From contig CAZXWD010000041.1 of NCBI GenBank assembly GCA_964644135.1, forward strand, positions 1-24,050: a stretch of DNA of 24,050 nt, in the 5' to 3' direction. Below, one piece after another: positions 1 to 7,256 of this stretch. The DNA is from CAZMOK01 sp964644135 (GTDB taxonomy: Bacteria; Bacteroidota; Bacteroidia; Bacteroidales; JAGOPY01). The notes under the pieces were generated by a model that did no database searches, had not been told where the DNA came from, and saw only the letters and a list, made by a program, of their open reading frames with translations. Both the position numbers and the translations under genes were made by a program. Position 1 is the stretch's first letter. The number at the start of each line of letters is the position of its first letter.

Positions 1-2
1 AT

Positions 3-1082
3 ATGTCAGAAAAGATCTTCGACCACATTAAACCGGGAGTTGCAACCGGCGACGACGTTCAGAAAATATTTGAAATAGCAAAGAGAAATGAGTTTGCCCT
101 CCCGGCCGTTAACGTGGTGGGTACCGACTCCATCAATGCGACCATGGAAGCTGCAAAAGCAGTCAATTCACCTGTAATTATCCAGTTCTCAAACGGAGGT
201 GCAGCCTTCTACGCCGGGAAAGGACTCAAGACCGAAGGCCCCGAGGCAGGTGTGATGGGAGCCGTTTCAGGCGCCAAGCATGTGCATATGCTTGCCGGGC
301 TCTACGGAGTATCCGTTATCCTTCATACCGACCATGCTGCAAGAAAATTGCTGCCTTGGATCGACGGATTGCTGGACGAAGGCGAAAAACATTATGAAAG
401 ATACGGCAAGCCACTGTTCTCCTCTCATATGCTCGACCTGTCGGAAGAGCCCATAGAAGAAAACATAGCCACCTGCAAGGAATACCTCAAAAGGATGTCG
501 AAAATGGACATGACCCTTGAGATTGAGCTCGGTGTTACCGGCGGTGAGGAAGATGGGGTTGACAATACAGACATCGACAGCTCGAAGCTTTATACCCAGC
601 CCGAGCATGTTGCCTATGCTTATGAAGAGCTTATGAAGATAAGCCCCCGGTTTACGGTAGCTGCAGCATTCGGTAACGTCCATGGTGTATACAAGCCCGG
701 AAATGTGAAGCTTCAGCCAGTCATCCTTAAAAATTCACAGGAACATCTCATAGAGAAATTCAATACCGGCCCAAAACCTCTGAACTTTGTATTCCACGGC
801 GGCTCCGGTTCCAGCCAGGCCGAAATAAGGGAAGCCATTTCATACGGGGTCATCAAAATGAATATCGACACCGATACGCAATGGGCCTTCTGGGACGGTG
901 TGCATAAATTCTATAAGGAAAACTCGGGCTACCTGCAGTCGCAGATAGGGAATCCCGAAGGGGAAGACAAGCCTAACAAAAAGTTCTACGACCCTCGCAA
1001 ATGGCTCAGGGAAGGTGAAAAGTCGATGGTAGAAAGGTTGAAAGTCGCCTTTGACGACCTTAACAACATCGACAGGTGCTAA
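3..1082 (+). CDS. fbaA: Class II fructose-bisphosphate aldolase
   Basis: Cytoplasmic zinc enzyme that reversibly cleaves fructose-1,6-bisphosphate to dihydroxyacetone phosphate and glyceraldehyde-3-phosphate in glycolysis and gluconeogenesis. The 359 residues match the long E. coli/yeast-type class II form. Visible active-site elements are HTDH (catalytic Asp110, zinc ligand His111), the LEIELG segment with its glutamate near residue 175, His227 in NVHGVYK and His265 in FHGGSGSS, which binds zinc and substrate phosphate. The ATG lies two bases from the window edge, so promoter and upstream neighbours are unseen, but the N-terminus (MSEKIFDHIKPGV) looks complete. A strong hairpin terminator follows, so the gene ends its transcription unit. 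Family assignment is very secure. Confidence 0.97.
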   Translation: MSEKIFDHIKPGVATGDDVQKIFEIAKRNEFALPAVNVVGTDSINATMEAAKAVNSPVIIQFSNGGAAFYAGKGLKTEGPEAGVMGAVSGAKHVHMLAGLYGVSVILHTDHAARKLLPWIDGLLDEGEKHYERYGKPLFSSHMLDLSEEPIEENIATCKEYLKRMSKMDMTLEIELGVTGGEEDGVDNTDIDSSKLYTQPEHVAYAYEELMKISPRFTVAAAFGNVHGVYKPGNVKLQPVILKNSQEHLIEKFNTGPKPLNFVFHGGSGSSQAEIREAISYGVIKMNIDTDTQWAFWDGVHKFYKENSGYLQSQIGNPEGEDKPNKKFYDPRKWLREGEKSMVERLKVAFDDLNNIDRC

Positions 1083-1117
1083 GGGTCATATCTTAGTCAT
1101 ATATTACACAATATCTG

Positions 1118-1160
1118 AATAAAGGTCACAGGGTTCTAACTCTGTGACCTTTATTTTTTT
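1118..1160 (+). terminator. Rho-independent terminator after the aldolase gene
   Basis: A 14-bp perfect stem (1118-1131 with 1142-1155) can extend inward by a G-T wobble and two or three more pairs, leaving a tiny loop, and is followed by seven T (1154-1160). On the plus strand this is a textbook intrinsic terminator 35 bases after the aldolase stop. The same hairpin lies about 20 bases past the stop of the convergent usp gene. On the minus strand it lacks a clean U-run, so it may act there as a weaker terminator or transcript-end stabiliser. Confidence 0.93.
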
Positions 1161-1177
1161 GGGATATAGTGTAAGTA

Positions 1178-2023
1178 TTACCTTGCTAAGGAGATCAGAA
1201 ATTCATGAGGGTGTATGCTGAGCACAGGGATTGGTGAATGATTCACCATCTGCTGGGCATAAGGGCCCAGCCACAGGTTCTTTGTTGTCTTTTCCTGCTC
1301 GGTCATGATCGAGATCATATTGGCATCAATGCTTTTGGCAAATTCGATGGTTCCGGTTGTAACGTTATCCGTTAGGATATTCTCAAGATGATATTTGATG
1401 TTCTCCTCCTCCAGGTGCTTTATCACCTGTTCGGCATACCCGTCAACACGGCTTTGGATTGAGTATACCTTTGTGGTGTATACTGACAGTACAAATACCT
1501 CTGCATTGAACAGTCCTGCAATATACGCAGTGAAAGGAACTTTCTGCCTTGTTTCCATAGTGCTGTCGACCGGCAGGACTATTCTGTTAAGGTCTCTCTC
1601 AATGTCAACACCTCCCCGGATGGTAAGCACCGGCTTAGCTACAGAGCTCACAATCCTGTATGCATTGCTTCCAATCCAGAACTCTTCAAAACCGGATGCC
1701 CCATGGGTGCCTGCAACCAGCATTTCAATATCGGGGTCTTGCGACTCCTTGACAATTTCTTTATAAATGCTTCCTTCCCTGATCTTGAATATTATGGGAT
1801 TCTTTGCTTCATCCTTGTACTTTTCTATCAGCTCCTCAAACCTGTCGGTTACCATGGAAGTCAAAGTTTCCGGGCCTTCTGTAAATATATCCCTTGTGCC
1901 TTCAGGCTTGTTTACCCATACCATAAGAATTTGTGCATCTGCAGCATTGGCTATGGTGATGGCATGTTCAAGAGCATTGACAGAACAATCAGAAAAATCG
2001 ATGGCTACAAGTACCTTTTTCAT
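1178..2023 (-). CDS. Tandem-domain universal stress protein (distal gene of usp-SPOR-usp operon)
   Basis: UspA-superfamily protein of 281 residues with two fused Usp domains (about 1-140 and 145-275). Domain 1 starts with the classic strand VLVAIDFS and carries an intact nucleotide-binding signature G-2x-G-9x-G-S (Gly105, Gly108, Gly118, Ser119). At the equivalent place domain 2 has MTEQEKTTKNLWLGP, which lacks the glycine pattern, so it is probably non-binding. Such proteins are cytoplasmic ATP-binding stress or survival factors of mostly unknown biochemical action. It is last of three genes, 10 bases after the SPOR gene, and ends facing the aldolase terminator. It is clearly paralogous to the usp at 2484-3329, with the same length and long shared stretches. 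Family is certain; physiological role is not determinable. Confidence 0.93.
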   Translation of the reverse strand: MKKVLVAIDFSDCSVNALEHAITIANAADAQILMVWVNKPEGTRDIFTEGPETLTSMVTDRFEELIEKYKDEAKNPIIFKIREGSIYKEIVKESQDPDIEMLVAGTHGASGFEEFWIGSNAYRIVSSVAKPVLTIRGGVDIERDLNRIVLPVDSTMETRQKVPFTAYIAGLFNAEVFVLSVYTTKVYSIQSRVDGYAEQVIKHLEEENIKYHLENILTDNVTTGTIEFAKSIDANMISIMTEQEKTTKNLWLGPYAQQMVNHSPIPVLSIHPHEFLISLAR

Positions 2024-2033
2024 ATCGCAACAT

Positions 2034-2474
2034 TTATTTTAGATCAGGAAAATTGATTTCATCTTTTATAACCCATGCATTCGGATAATCTTTGGCTATA
2101 TCCCTGAGGAACTTTTCAGCTTCAAGCCTTGAACGAAAATCACCCACTCTCACCCTGTAATTGGGTGCCCTCCAGGTAACATAAGCCCCGACCCCTTCGT
2201 AGTTTTCTTCAAATTCCTCTTTCACTTCGTTCGCCCTGTCGCCCGAATAAGTGCCAGAATCAAAGAATATCTGCACCCTGTAACCGTCTATACCCATATT
2301 GTCAGGATTGGCAGCCTTCATTCTCTGAACCGAATCGAACTGATACATAAGTGTATCGAAGAGAGGATCATTATGCACTATCACTTTACCTTCATAACTG
2401 CTCTGTGCAAAACTGTTAACTCCTGATATCAAGAGGATGGAAGCAAGAATAACAATATGTATCGCAAGTTTCAT
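2034..2474 (-). CDS. Exported SPOR-domain protein
   Basis: 146 residues. A signal peptide is visible (MK, then a hydrophobic stretch to about residue 20, likely cut after SFAQ near residue 24), so the protein is exported. Residues about 64-142 form a SPOR domain: it opens with GYRVQIFF, has a middle segment YRVRVGDFRSRLEAEKFL and ends with AWVIKDEI. SPOR domains bind peptidoglycan strands lacking stem peptides and are common in cell-division and envelope proteins. The linker (25-63) has no recognised motif. It sits between two usp genes with gaps of 9 and 10 bases, so co-transcription is very likely, although the neighbours should be cytoplasmic. The domain call is firm; its job in this operon is unknown. 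Confidence 0.9.
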   Translation of the reverse strand: MKLAIHIVILASILLISGVNSFAQSSYEGKVIVHNDPLFDTLMYQFDSVQRMKAANPDNMGIDGYRVQIFFDSGTYSGDRANEVKEEFEENYEGVGAYVTWRAPNYRVRVGDFRSRLEAEKFLRDIAKDYPNAWVIKDEINFPDLK

Positions 2475-2483
2475 TTCAAAAGA

Positions 2484-3329
2484 TCATTTTACAGGAATCG
2501 GCACCAACTCCTTCGACCTTACACTCAATATGGGGATTGGCGAATGATTTACCATTTGTTGCGCATAAGGCCCCAGAAAAAGATTGGCGGTAGTAGTTTC
2601 CTGCTCAGTCATTATTGCTATCAGGTCGGCATTTACGCCAGTTGAATATTCTATGGTCGTTTTGGTGACATTGTCCGATTCGAGTGCTTTTGTTTTATAC
2701 CTGATCTTTCTTTCCCTGATAAAGTTCACCGCCTGCTCGGCATAATTGTCGACGCGCTTTTTGACACTTTTAAAGTTTGTTGTATACAGGGAAAGAACAT
2801 GTATTTCGGAATTGAAGAGTGAAGCCATTTGTGTGGCGAATGGAACCTTCTGCCTGGTTTCCTGCGAACTGTCGATAGGCAGCACGATCCGTTTGATCTC
2901 ACCGGGCTTGAAGTCAAGCCTAAGGGTAATCACAGGTACAGGGGTATGGGTAACGATCCGGTAGGCATTGCTGCCGATCCAGAATTCTTCGAAACCCGAC
3001 ACTCCATGGGTGCCTGCAATTATCAGGTCACATTCCACAGCTTTTGAAAGGTTTGCTATTTCAGTGTAAACCTTTCCTCTCTTGGTCTTGTATTCGATTT
3101 TGTTGTTGGGAAGCCTGTCTTTGAAGTCGGCCTGAATTTCCTTGAACAGATTCACCTTTTCTTTCCTTTCCTCTGCAGGCGAACCTTCGTACATGCTTTC
3201 GTCCGAAACAGTGTTATCGACCCATGCCATCAGCACGTCCGCTCCGGCCTTACCTGCAATCATCAACGCGTATTCAAGAGCATTGAGGGAGGTTTTGGAA
3301 AAATCTATGGCCACGATGATCTTTTTCAT
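2484..3329 (-). CDS. Tandem-domain universal stress protein (first gene of usp-SPOR-usp operon)
   Basis: 281 residues, two Usp domains. Domain 1 begins IIVAIDFS and has the complete ATP-binding signature Gly106-2x-Gly109-9x-Gly119-Ser120, followed by NAYRIV. Domain 2 keeps the fold (IVLPIDSS at its start, PIPILSV at its end) but has MTEQETTTANLFLGP instead of the glycine motif. It is paralogous to the 1178-2023 gene: identical length and nearly identical blocks such as GFEEFWIGSNAYRIV and LGPYAQQMVNHSPIP. This is the promoter-proximal gene; a good Shine-Dalgarno AGGAGAG (3338-3344, minus strand) lies seven bases before the ATG. Usp family function is stress survival, often by nucleotide-dependent regulation; the ligand here is inferred from the motif only. 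Confidence 0.93.
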   Translation of the reverse strand: MKKIIVAIDFSKTSLNALEYALMIAGKAGADVLMAWVDNTVSDESMYEGSPAEERKEKVNLFKEIQADFKDRLPNNKIEYKTKRGKVYTEIANLSKAVECDLIIAGTHGVSGFEEFWIGSNAYRIVTHTPVPVITLRLDFKPGEIKRIVLPIDSSQETRQKVPFATQMASLFNSEIHVLSLYTTNFKSVKKRVDNYAEQAVNFIRERKIRYKTKALESDNVTKTTIEYSTGVNADLIAIMTEQETTTANLFLGPYAQQMVNHSPIPILSVRSKELVPIPVK

Positions 3330-3337
3330 TTTTCTGA

Positions 3338-3388
3338 CTCTCCTGGCAATTATTAGTAAAAATAAGAAAAAATGGGCTTACAATGCAA
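3338..3388 (-). promoter_or_regulatory. Candidate promoter and ribosome-binding site of the usp operon
   Basis: Reading on the minus strand, TTG (3386-3388), a 21-base spacer and TATTTTTA (3357-3364) approximate the Bacteroidetes TTG-N19-21-TAnnTTTG promoter, with one mismatch in the -7 box. AGGAGAG follows at 3338-3344, well placed before the ATG at 3329. The RBS is convincing; the promoter is only a pattern match in AT-rich DNA. Confidence 0.35.
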
Positions 3389-3520
3389 CAGGAACCCTTT
3401 TTTGGTGAAATCTGAGTTATTTATTAACGCAATTATTCCGATTAACTTGTGCAGGCAGCCAAATTGAAAGCTTTATCAAACGATTTCCCGGGTAATTGGA
3501 TTTTACTTGCTTCTAATGCT

Positions 3521-3528
3521 TATTTTTG
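3521..3528 (+). promoter_or_regulatory. Candidate -7 box upstream of ruvB
   Basis: TATTTTTG matches the Bacteroidetes -7 consensus TAnnTTTG exactly. A weak TTG (3496-3498) lies 22 bases upstream as a possible -33 element. If used, transcription would start only a few bases before the ruvB ATG at 3537, giving a nearly leaderless message. The rest of the 207-base space between the divergent usp and ruvB starts (3330-3536) shows no other recognisable element. Confidence 0.3.
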
Positions 3529-3536
3529 TTCTGTTA

Positions 3537-4559
3537 ATGAATGAAAACCTTGATCCAACCGGTAGCCGTCTCACACAGGCTGAAAAAGAAATTGAGAAGG
3601 TCCTGAGGCCTGCTGATTTCAGCGATTTTGCAGGTCAGCAGAAGGTTAAGGAGAACCTGAAAGTATTTGTCCAGGCAGCAAAGCTCCGGGAAGAAGCTCT
3701 CGATCATGTTCTTTTGCACGGTCCTCCGGGCCTTGGTAAAACCACCCTCTCCCACATCATTGCAAATGAACTTGGCGTCAACATAAAGGTCACTTCAGGT
3801 CCTGTGCTTGATAAGCCCGGAGACCTGGCGGGGCTCCTCACCAACCTCGATGAGTTCGATGTGCTCTTTATCGACGAGATACACCGGCTCAGCCCGGTCA
3901 TAGAAGAATACCTCTACTCGGCCATGGAAGATTTCAGGATCGACATCATGATCGAGACCGGTCCAAATGCCAGGAGTGTTCAGATAAAACTGAACCCCTT
4001 CACTCTTATCGGGGCAACAACAAGGTCGGGGCTGTTGACCGCCCCGCTCCGTTCACGATTCGGAATTAACTCCCGTTTATCGTACTACGATACTGAAACA
4101 CTCAGGCAAATAATTGTCAGGTCGGCCGACATACTCAAGGTCCCCATTACCCCTGAAGCCACTGACGAGATCTCCCGCCGGAGCAGGGGTACCCCCAGGA
4201 TCGCCAACCTGTTGCTGCGGAGGATCAGGGATTTTGCCCAGATCAAAGGAAACGGGAACATCGAGCTTGACATTACCAGGTCAAGCCTCTCGGCCCTGAA
4301 CGTCGATATCAACGGCCTTGATGAAATGGACAACAAGATACTCCGGACCATCATTGAAAAATTCAAGGGCGGCCCTGTAGGTCTTAATACCATAGCCACA
4401 GCAGTGAGTGAAGACTCAGGGACCATAGAGGAGGTTTATGAACCATTCCTGATACAAGAGGGATACCTGATGAGGACCCCGCGTGGAAGGGAGGTCACTG
4501 AACTGGCATACAGGCACCTTGGTATTGAAAATTTCGGCGGGCAGGACAAACTGTTTTGA
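3537..4559 (+). CDS. ruvB: Holliday junction branch migration ATPase RuvB
   Basis: AAA+ motor of the RuvABC resolvasome; hexameric rings pull DNA through a RuvA-bound Holliday junction in recombination and repair. With the ATG at 3537 the protein has 340 residues, the usual size. Walker A GPPGLGKTT is at 62-70, Walker B DEIH at 113-116, sensor-1 GATTR at about 159-163, the arginine-finger segment LRSRFG at 171-176, and the C-terminal winged helix contains GTIEEVYEPF and RTPRGREVTELAYRHLG. An in-frame TTG at 3507 would add a hydrophobic decapeptide atypical for RuvB; MNENLDPTG fits the family N-terminus, so I chose 3537. The stop overlaps queG. The partner ruvA is about 19 kb away on the other strand. 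Confidence 0.97.
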   Translation: MNENLDPTGSRLTQAEKEIEKVLRPADFSDFAGQQKVKENLKVFVQAAKLREEALDHVLLHGPPGLGKTTLSHIIANELGVNIKVTSGPVLDKPGDLAGLLTNLDEFDVLFIDEIHRLSPVIEEYLYSAMEDFRIDIMIETGPNARSVQIKLNPFTLIGATTRSGLLTAPLRSRFGINSRLSYYDTETLRQIIVRSADILKVPITPEATDEISRRSRGTPRIANLLLRRIRDFAQIKGNGNIELDITRSSLSALNVDINGLDEMDNKILRTIIEKFKGGPVGLNTIATAVSEDSGTIEEVYEPFLIQEGYLMRTPRGREVTELAYRHLGIENFGGQDKLF

Positions 4560-5533
4560 TGCCGGAAGCATTTCTGATGAACAATCCCGATAAATACGAG
4601 CTTACACGACTTGTAAAAGAAGCAGCCCTGGAAGAAGGGTTCCTTCAATGCGGCATCTCAAAAGCAGAATTTTTGGCGGAAGACCGCAAAAGACTGTCCG
4701 AATGGCTTGAAAAGGGTTATCATGGTGAGATGGGATATATGGCCAGGAATGCAGAAAAACGGGTTGATCCAGGGAAACTTATCGAAAACGCCCGTTCGGT
4801 CATATCTGTTATCATGAATTATTACCCAGGGGAAAAGCCAGCCTCTGGCAACAATTACAAGATCGCGAAGTATGCCTATGGCAAGGATTATCACAAAGTG
4901 ATCAGAAAGAAACTCAAACGGATCGTTGAATTACTGAAAGAGAAAGGGAACAGCACCAATAGCCGGGGTTTTACCGATTCAGCCCCTGTGCTCGACAGGG
5001 CCTGGGCCGAAAGGGCAGGATTGGGCTGGATAGGCAAAAACACCTGCCTGATAAGCCCTAAGTACGGTTCATTCCTCTTTATAGGAGAAATAATCACCGA
5101 TACAGAACTGGTTTATGATGAAACAAGGGTGAAGGACTTCTGCGGAGGATGTACAAAGTGCCTCGAGGCCTGCCCCACGGGCGCCATCATATCCCCGCAC
5201 ATGCTCGACTCCACCAAATGCATATCGTATTTCACCATCGAATATAAAAAAGACCTCCCCGCACAGTTAAAAGATAAATTTGACGACTGGATCTTTGGCT
5301 GCGACATTTGCCAGGATGTCTGCCCCTGGAACAGGATAGCGAAACCACATCAGATCGATGAATTCAATCCCTCTTCCCTGCTGCTGTCGATGAACAGGGA
5401 AAAATGGGAACACCTCTCGGAAGAAGAGTTCAAAGAGCTGTTCCCGAATTCACCCGTAAAAAGGACAGGATACAATGGACTGAAAAGGAATATCAGCTTT
5501 TTGAACAAGGCCGACCGTGACTTTGTTGATTGA
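4559..5533 (+). CDS. queG: Epoxyqueuosine reductase
   Basis: Cobalamin- and iron-sulfur-dependent enzyme catalysing the last step of queuosine synthesis, reduction of epoxyqueuosine to queuosine at tRNA position 34. 324 residues from the ATG at 4559. Two 4Fe-4S clusters are fully supplied by CGGCTKCLEACP (Cys195, 198, 201, 205) and by Cys221 with GCDICQDVCPWN (Cys248, 251, 255). The conserved active-site Asp140 lies in GFTDSAPVLDR, followed by RAGLGWIGKNTC. The ATG shares one base with the ruvB stop (TGATG), suggesting translational coupling; an alternative ATG at 4577 (MNNPDKYEL) gives an equally plausible N-terminus six residues shorter. The domain order is the simple QueG type, with no HEAT-repeat extension. 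Confidence 0.95.
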   Translation: MPEAFLMNNPDKYELTRLVKEAALEEGFLQCGISKAEFLAEDRKRLSEWLEKGYHGEMGYMARNAEKRVDPGKLIENARSVISVIMNYYPGEKPASGNNYKIAKYAYGKDYHKVIRKKLKRIVELLKEKGNSTNSRGFTDSAPVLDRAWAERAGLGWIGKNTCLISPKYGSFLFIGEIITDTELVYDETRVKDFCGGCTKCLEACPTGAIISPHMLDSTKCISYFTIEYKKDLPAQLKDKFDDWIFGCDICQDVCPWNRIAKPHQIDEFNPSSLLLSMNREKWEHLSEEEFKELFPNSPVKRTGYNGLKRNISFLNKADRDFVD

Positions 5534-5569
5534 TAAGTTAAACAAGTCAGTAACCAATATTATTTTAAA

Positions 5570-6124
5570 ATGGCAGCAGAAACAACTCCCATACCCCTCG
5601 GATTCCAGGCCCCTGATTTTAAATTGCCTGATACAATAACCGGCAAGGACCTTTCACTGAACGACCTTAAATCAGACAAGGCGACCGTGGTCATGTTCAT
5701 ATGCAACCACTGCCCCTATGTCAAGCATGTTATCGACGGAATCGTCTCGATGGCCAATGATTACATCCCACGCGGCGTATCTTTCATAGCCATCAATTCG
5801 AACGATGTGGAAAATTATCCTGAAGACTCACCTGAAAAAATGAAGGAGTTTGCGATGGAAAAGGCGTTCCCTTTCCCATATCTCTTTGATGAATCGCAGG
5901 AAGTGGCAAAAGCATACCATGCGGCATGTACTCCCGATTTTAGTATATTTGACGGAAACCTGGAATGTGCTTACCGGGGTCAGATGGACCAGGCCCGTCC
6001 CGGAAACGACAAGCCGGTTACTGGTAAAGACATCAGGGCAGCCCTGGATGCCATTCTGGATGGGAAACCGGTTTCGGAACAACAGGTTCCGAGCGTTGGG
6101 TGTAGCATTAAATGGAAAAAATAG
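5570..6124 (+). CDS. PRX-like thioredoxin-fold redoxin
   Basis: 184 residues with an AhpC/TSA-like thioredoxin fold: IPLGFQAPDFKLPDT at the N-terminus is the usual redoxin entry. The redox motif is CNHCPYVKH (Cys45 and Cys48), the signature of the PRX_like1 subgroup rather than of classic thioredoxin (WCGPC). A cis-proline context ACTPDFSIF and a terminal segment PSVGCSIKWKK also match that subgroup. There is no signal peptide, so it should be cytoplasmic. Members are annotated as thioredoxin-family or peroxiredoxin-like proteins; their substrates are poorly known. It starts 36 bases after queG and could share its transcript. The family call is solid; peroxidase versus disulfide reductase activity cannot be decided. 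Confidence 0.9.
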   Translation: MAAETTPIPLGFQAPDFKLPDTITGKDLSLNDLKSDKATVVMFICNHCPYVKHVIDGIVSMANDYIPRGVSFIAINSNDVENYPEDSPEKMKEFAMEKAFPFPYLFDESQEVAKAYHAACTPDFSIFDGNLECAYRGQMDQARPGNDKPVTGKDIRAALDAILDGKPVSEQQVPSVGCSIKWKK

Positions 6125-6125
6125 T

Positions 6126-7255
6126 TTGAAAAAATACGGGAAGGAAAATAGCATCTCATTTGCTGTAAAGCTCCTTCTGCAGTTTCTGCTGATCCAGGGC
6201 TTATTTTTATCTAACCTGCAGGGTCAGCCAAACCCGGTCAGGGATGATACCATTCCCTCNNNNNNNNNNNNNNNNNNNNNNNNNNNNNNNNNNNNNNNNN
6301 NNNNNNNNNNNNNNNNNNNNNNNNNNNNNNNNNNNNNNNNNNNNNNNNNNNNNNNNNNNCGGCTATCTGCGAGTACACCATCCATACATATTATACAACC
6401 GTAGGGCCCTACGATTCGTGTGAATGGAAGGTTAACGGGGTAGTGCAGCCAACCTTCGCCCCTCTCCTGGAATACAGTTTTGGCGCTTCGGGAACCTATC
6501 TTATCGAAGTTAAAGCCTATAACAATTGCGGCATCAGCCAGGCGACCACACTCGAAGTCCAGGCCGACGGCACGGCTCCAGATCCTCCGGGACCGATAGA
6601 GGGGCCGGTTACAGCTTGTGAGGACAATACCTATACTTATTCAACTACCGTAAATCCAGGTGAGAGCTGTGAATGGACCATCGACGGTGAAGTACAGCCC
6701 GACACTGCAACAACCATTGATATCGCATGGGAACAGCGGGGCAGCCACCTGATCGAGGTGAGGGCCGTGACAGACTGCGGCACAGGCAACCCCACTTCGC
6801 TTGAGGAATCTGTGAGTTTCTACCCTGAAGTTGATCTTGGGAATGACACAACGATCTACCAGGGTGAATCGCTCATCCTCGACGCAGGCAATCCCGGAGC
6901 CGGATATCTGTGGAATAACGGCGCTACGACTCAAACCATAGAAATTTCAGCAGCAGGGACCTACTCCGTTACAGTCACAACCGATTGTGGTGATGATTCT
7001 GACGAGATCGAGGTAAATGTTATAGTAGGTATAGGAGAAAACACAACGTTACCCTTCATGTATTCAACTGCCGGAGGTTATTTTCAGATACTTGATAACG
7101 CGGCCGCTGAAAAGTTAGAGCTTTTCGACCTGTGCGGAAGGCTTCTTAAAACGGATATCCAGGCAAATTCGATCAAGCTTCCCGGCAGTGGGATTTTTAT
7201 CGTAAGGGTATATTCAGGCAGGCATATTTACACGATCAAGGTACCTGCCCGGTAG
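6126..7255 (+). CDS. T9SS cargo with PKD-like repeats and C-terminal sorting domain, interrupted by assembly gap
   Basis: A secreted surface or extracellular protein. Before the gap, a frame opening at TTG 6126 reads KKYGKENS, a hydrophobic stretch LLLQFLLIQGLFL and then NLQGQ, a convincing signal peptide. After the gap the open frame runs from 6362 to the stop at 7255 with no break. It holds two 83-residue PKD-like repeats (from about 6362 and 6611), a third Ig-like module around YLWNNGATTQTIEISAAGTY, and a final region (about 7060-7255) resembling the type A T9SS sorting domain: LELFDLCGRLLK, then LPGSGIFIVRVYSG and a basic tail. The frames before and after the gap differ, which means nothing because 100 N is a placeholder length. 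Joining both halves into one gene is an inference from signal peptide, strand and closeness. GTG at 6443 is not a credible start. Confidence 0.8.
6260..6359. other. Assembly gap, 100 N
   Basis: Exactly 100 undetermined bases, the conventional filler for a scaffold join of unknown length. It lies inside the repeat-bearing secreted protein gene, directly before the first visible PKD-like repeat, so the true missing length may be several repeat units. Confidence 0.99.
6362..6830 (+). repeat. Two tandem 249-bp (83-residue) PKD-like repeats
   Basis: Landmarks recur at exactly 249 bases: Cys codons at 6368 and 6617, the CEW cysteine at 6419 and 6668, LIEV at 6500 and 6749, and the NCG/DCG cysteine at 6527 and 6776. 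Each unit has the pattern C-E, Y-x-T-V, SCEW-x-x-G-x-VQP, G-x-x-LIEV-x-A, CG. Three conserved cysteines per unit are unusual for PKD domains. Upstream copies may be lost in the adjacent gap. Confidence 0.85.
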
Positions 7256-7256
7256 A

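Noticed and set aside
3507..3536. N-terminal extension of RuvB from TTG 3507
   Set aside because: It would add LLMLIFVLL, a hydrophobic peptide unlike RuvB N-termini, and it overlaps a candidate -7 box.
5850..6404. Open frame running across the N gap from inside the redoxin gene
   Set aside because: Its first part is an out-of-frame shadow of the redoxin. Only the stretch from TTG 6126 is meaningful, as the signal peptide of the cargo gene. Frame continuity through the N run has no meaning.
6443..6445. GTG 6443 as the start of the PKD-repeat protein
   Set aside because: The same frame is open back to the gap edge and the upstream residues match the second repeat, so this GTG is an internal valine.
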